Part shown: piece after piece, positions 34,570 to 36,054 of the stretch
Layout of the letters: every line of letters begins with the position of its first letter
Numbering within the stretch: the first letter of the stretch is position 1
Assembly: GCA_905235845.1 (NCBI GenBank)
Contig: CAJONG010000009.1
Location: 1 to 36,054, forward strand
Source of the DNA: an uncultured Lachnospiraceae bacterium
GTDB lineage: Bacteria; Bacillota; Clostridia; Lachnospirales; Lachnospiraceae
Reading direction: 5' to 3'
DNA length: 36,054 nucleotides
Translations under genes and position numbers: made by a program
Notes under the pieces: model-generated
The model's database searches: none
What the model saw: the letters and a program-made list of their open reading frames with translations, nothing else
Told to the model about the DNA's origin: nothing

Positions 34570-35505
34570 TTAGCTATTAAATAACGGTGTAGACAGATAT
34601 CTGTCACCTGAATCGGGCAGAAGCACCACAATGTTCTTGCCTGCATTCTCAGGTCTTGCAGCAAGTATAGTACCTGCCTTAAGAGTTGCACCTGATGATA
34701 TACCTACGAGTATTCCCTCGCTTACTGCGAAAGCCTTGCCCTCTGCGAATGCATCTTCATTCTCTATGGTTATGATCTCATCATATACTGAAGTATTGAG
34801 TACATCCGGCACAAATCCTGCACCGATACCCTGAATCTTATGTGCGCCTGCCTGTCCTGTAGAGAGAACGGCACTTGTAGCAGGCTCTACTGCAACTATC
34901 TTCACATTCGGATTCTTCTCCTTAAGGTACTCACCCACACCTGTGATAGTACCGCCTGTACCTACACCTGCTACGAATATATCCACCTTACCGTCTGTCT
35001 GCTCCCAGATCTCAGGACCTGTTGTAGCCTTATGAATAGCGGGGTTAGCCGGATTAACGAACTGTCCGAGTATTACCGAACCCTCTATCTCATTCTTAAG
35101 CTCTTCGGCCTTAGCTATCGCACCCTTCATGCCCTTAGCACCTTCTGTAAGCACAAGCTCTGCTCCATATGCTTTTAAGAGGTTACGACGCTCCACACTC
35201 ATTGTATCGGGAAGTGTAAGTATTGCTCTGTATCCCTTGGCTGCTGCTACGGCAGCAAGTCCGATACCGGTATTGCCACTCGTAGGCTCTATGATAGTTG
35301 CTCCGGGCTTAAGCTGTCCCTTCTTCTCCGCATCCTCTATCATTGCAAGAGCGATACGATCCTTAACCGATCCTGCCGGATTCAGATACTCAAGCTTAGC
35401 TAAGAGCGTAGCCCCTGTTACTCCGGCCTTCTTAGAATAACCGTTCAGCTTAAGGATCGGTGTTTCCCCGATAAGTTCCAATGCGCTTTCATAAATTTTT
35501 CCCAT
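34570..35505 (-). CDS. cysK: Cysteine synthase A (O-acetylserine sulfhydrylase)
   Basis: A 311-residue PLP enzyme that makes L-cysteine from O-acetylserine and sulfide. PLP Lys48 lies in NPAGSVKDR, the substrate loop is PTSGNTG (74-80), and the phosphate-binding GTGGTITG is intact. AAGGAGGTAATCAATT precedes the ATG. It has its own consensus promoter with an Rrf2-type operator and no adjacent cysE. In organisms with CymR, CysK is also the co-repressor partner (known), which is relevant to the Rrf2 gene in this window. Sulfide for the reaction could come from the desulfidase/nitrogenase-like operon. Confidence 0.97.
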   Translation of the reverse strand: MGKIYESALELIGETPILKLNGYSKKAGVTGATLLAKLEYLNPAGSVKDRIALAMIEDAEKKGQLKPGATIIEPTSGNTGIGLAAVAAAKGYRAILTLPDTMSVERRNLLKAYGAELVLTEGAKGMKGAIAKAEELKNEIEGSVILGQFVNPANPAIHKATTGPEIWEQTDGKVDIFVAGVGTGGTITGVGEYLKEKNPNVKIVAVEPATSAVLSTGQAGAHKIQGIGAGFVPDVLNTSVYDEIITIENEDAFAEGKAFAVSEGILVGISSGATLKAGTILAARPENAGKNIVVLLPDSGDRYLSTPLFNS

Positions 35506-35567
35506 AATTGATTACCTCCTTCTTAATTAATCTATGATCATAACTACGGGTTTCTTCTTTGTTTTTC

Positions 35568-35645
35568 ATAATTCCTACTTTGCTGATAGGAATTATATGT
35601 TTTCCTTGTTGAGTTGATTATATCCTACTGATCATATCCTGTCAA
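35568..35645 (-). promoter_or_regulatory. cysK promoter and Rrf2-type operator
   Basis: On the minus strand TTGACA (35640-35645) and TATAAT (35617-35622) are exactly 17 bases apart, full consensus. ATAATTCCTA (35568-35577) and TAGGAATTAT (35587-35596) form a perfect 10-base inverted repeat with a 9-base spacer, just downstream of the expected start. Its core is CCTA-N9-TAGG, as at 23728. A further CCTACT half-site lies in the promoter spacer (35624-35629). Confidence 0.8.
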
Positions 35646-35655
35646 TAGGTTTTTT

Positions 35656-36054
35656 TTAATTATTTTCCGTCCTCTTGTTGTACCTGTATATCACATACAC
35701 AATTCCTGACGACAGAAGCAGGATCAGTAATATATTGATCGCAATAGCGACTTTATCACTTGTTGTACCATCAGAGATATCAATATTTCCGGCTAACGGG
35801 ACAGCATTTTCTTCGATCTTATCGATCTTATTCCTGATCACTTCGGGTTTTGGCGCAAGATCGGCACTATCCTTGGCAGGCGTGGTGTCCTTGACTGCCG
35901 CTGCAATATCTTCTCCGGCTGCTGCCTGCCGTACGGTTGCAGGCTGTATAACTGTCGGTGCGGTTATGGCAGAGTTCGCATACGTTATAAGCGGAATCGG
36001 CAGAGTCGCTATTGTTGACGCAGCTGTCGTAACTATCGACGGCGCTGTCTCCGG
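35656..36054 (-). CDS. C-terminal part of a membrane-anchored surface protein (5' end outside window)
   Basis: The frame is open to the window edge and gives about 132 residues. The visible part is a low-complexity Ala/Thr/Pro/Ile-rich region, then acidic KIEENAVPLAG, a single hydrophobic segment (VAIAINILLILLLSSGIVYVIY) and a short basic tail ending RYNKRTENN. This is the layout of an extracellular protein fixed by a C-terminal membrane anchor; ENAVPLAG followed by a helix and basic tail may be a variant sorting signal (uncertain). Function cannot be assigned without the N-terminal part. Confidence 0.65.
   Translation of the reverse strand, partial: PETAPSIVTTAASTIATLPIPLITYANSAITAPTVIQPATVRQAAAGEDIAAAVKDTTPAKDSADLAPKPEVIRNKIDKIEENAVPLAGNIDISDGTTSDKVAIAINILLILLLSSGIVYVIYRYNKRTENN

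Noticed and set aside
35506-35645. T-box or SAM riboswitch ahead of cysK
   Set aside because: The leader is only about 100 bases with no T-box sequence or antiterminator; the clear signal is a DNA inverted repeat.

Overview
The window reads as a stretch of a Firmicutes/Clostridia chromosome, most likely Lachnospiraceae. The reasons are moderate GC, strong GGAGG-type ribosome binding sites, a SUF system with SufU, a YesM/YesN-type two-component system, an ECF transporter and a UPF0251 regulator. The genus is not determined. Almost everything is on the minus strand; only about 19.4-20.65 kb is transcribed rightward.

Region 1 (1-12.6 kb). At the left edge a cysteine-free Rrf2 regulator is followed by the start of a HAD-type phosphatase. 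Next comes an amino-sugar disaccharide locus. In transcription order it holds a GH94 disaccharide phosphorylase, a phosphohexomutase, a YesM-type sensor kinase, a sugar ABC importer (lipoprotein plus two permeases), a YesN-type response regulator, nagB and nagA. Together they suggest import of a GlcNAc-containing disaccharide such as chitobiose, phosphorolysis to GlcNAc-1-P, isomerisation to GlcNAc-6-P, deacetylation and deamination to fructose-6-P.

Region 2 (12.6-18.25 kb). A complete suf operon, UPF0251-sufC-sufB-sufD-sufS-sufU, makes Fe-S clusters. Its first gene encodes a predicted DNA-binding protein with a four-cysteine tail. Its promoter is near-consensus and is overlapped by two palindromes built on GACATAT.

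Region 3 (18.3-24 kb). A YugP-type zinc peptidase, a stand-alone 55-codon gene, and a dense run of hairpins lie ahead of a HAD phosphatase gene broken by an in-frame TGA. They are followed by a radical SAM/SPASM protein, a TM1586-type nitroreductase, an ECF S-component and an N-terminal fragment of a peptidase T-like gene behind a strong promoter and operator.

Region 4 (24-34.3 kb) is the most unusual part. A nitrogenase-like run, nifB-nifX-nifH-nifD-nifK-nifX, continues into a cystine-type polar amino acid ABC importer and an L-cysteine desulfidase. NifB, NifH and the P-cluster cysteines look intact. The NifD-like subunit lacks residues needed for N2 reduction and there is no nifE/nifN. The neighbours instead suggest reductive metabolism of an organosulfur compound with sulfide or cysteine as the useful product. 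The substrate is not known from sequence.

Region 5 (34.4-36 kb). A degenerate tRNA-Cys-like gene lies just downstream of cysK. The cysK promoter is consensus and carries a CCTA-N9-TAGG operator. The same box is seen at the peptidase-fragment promoter, and a diverged copy lies at the rrf2 promoter, suggesting a local Rrf2 (CymR/IscR-like) cysteine regulon. The window ends inside a membrane-anchored surface protein gene.
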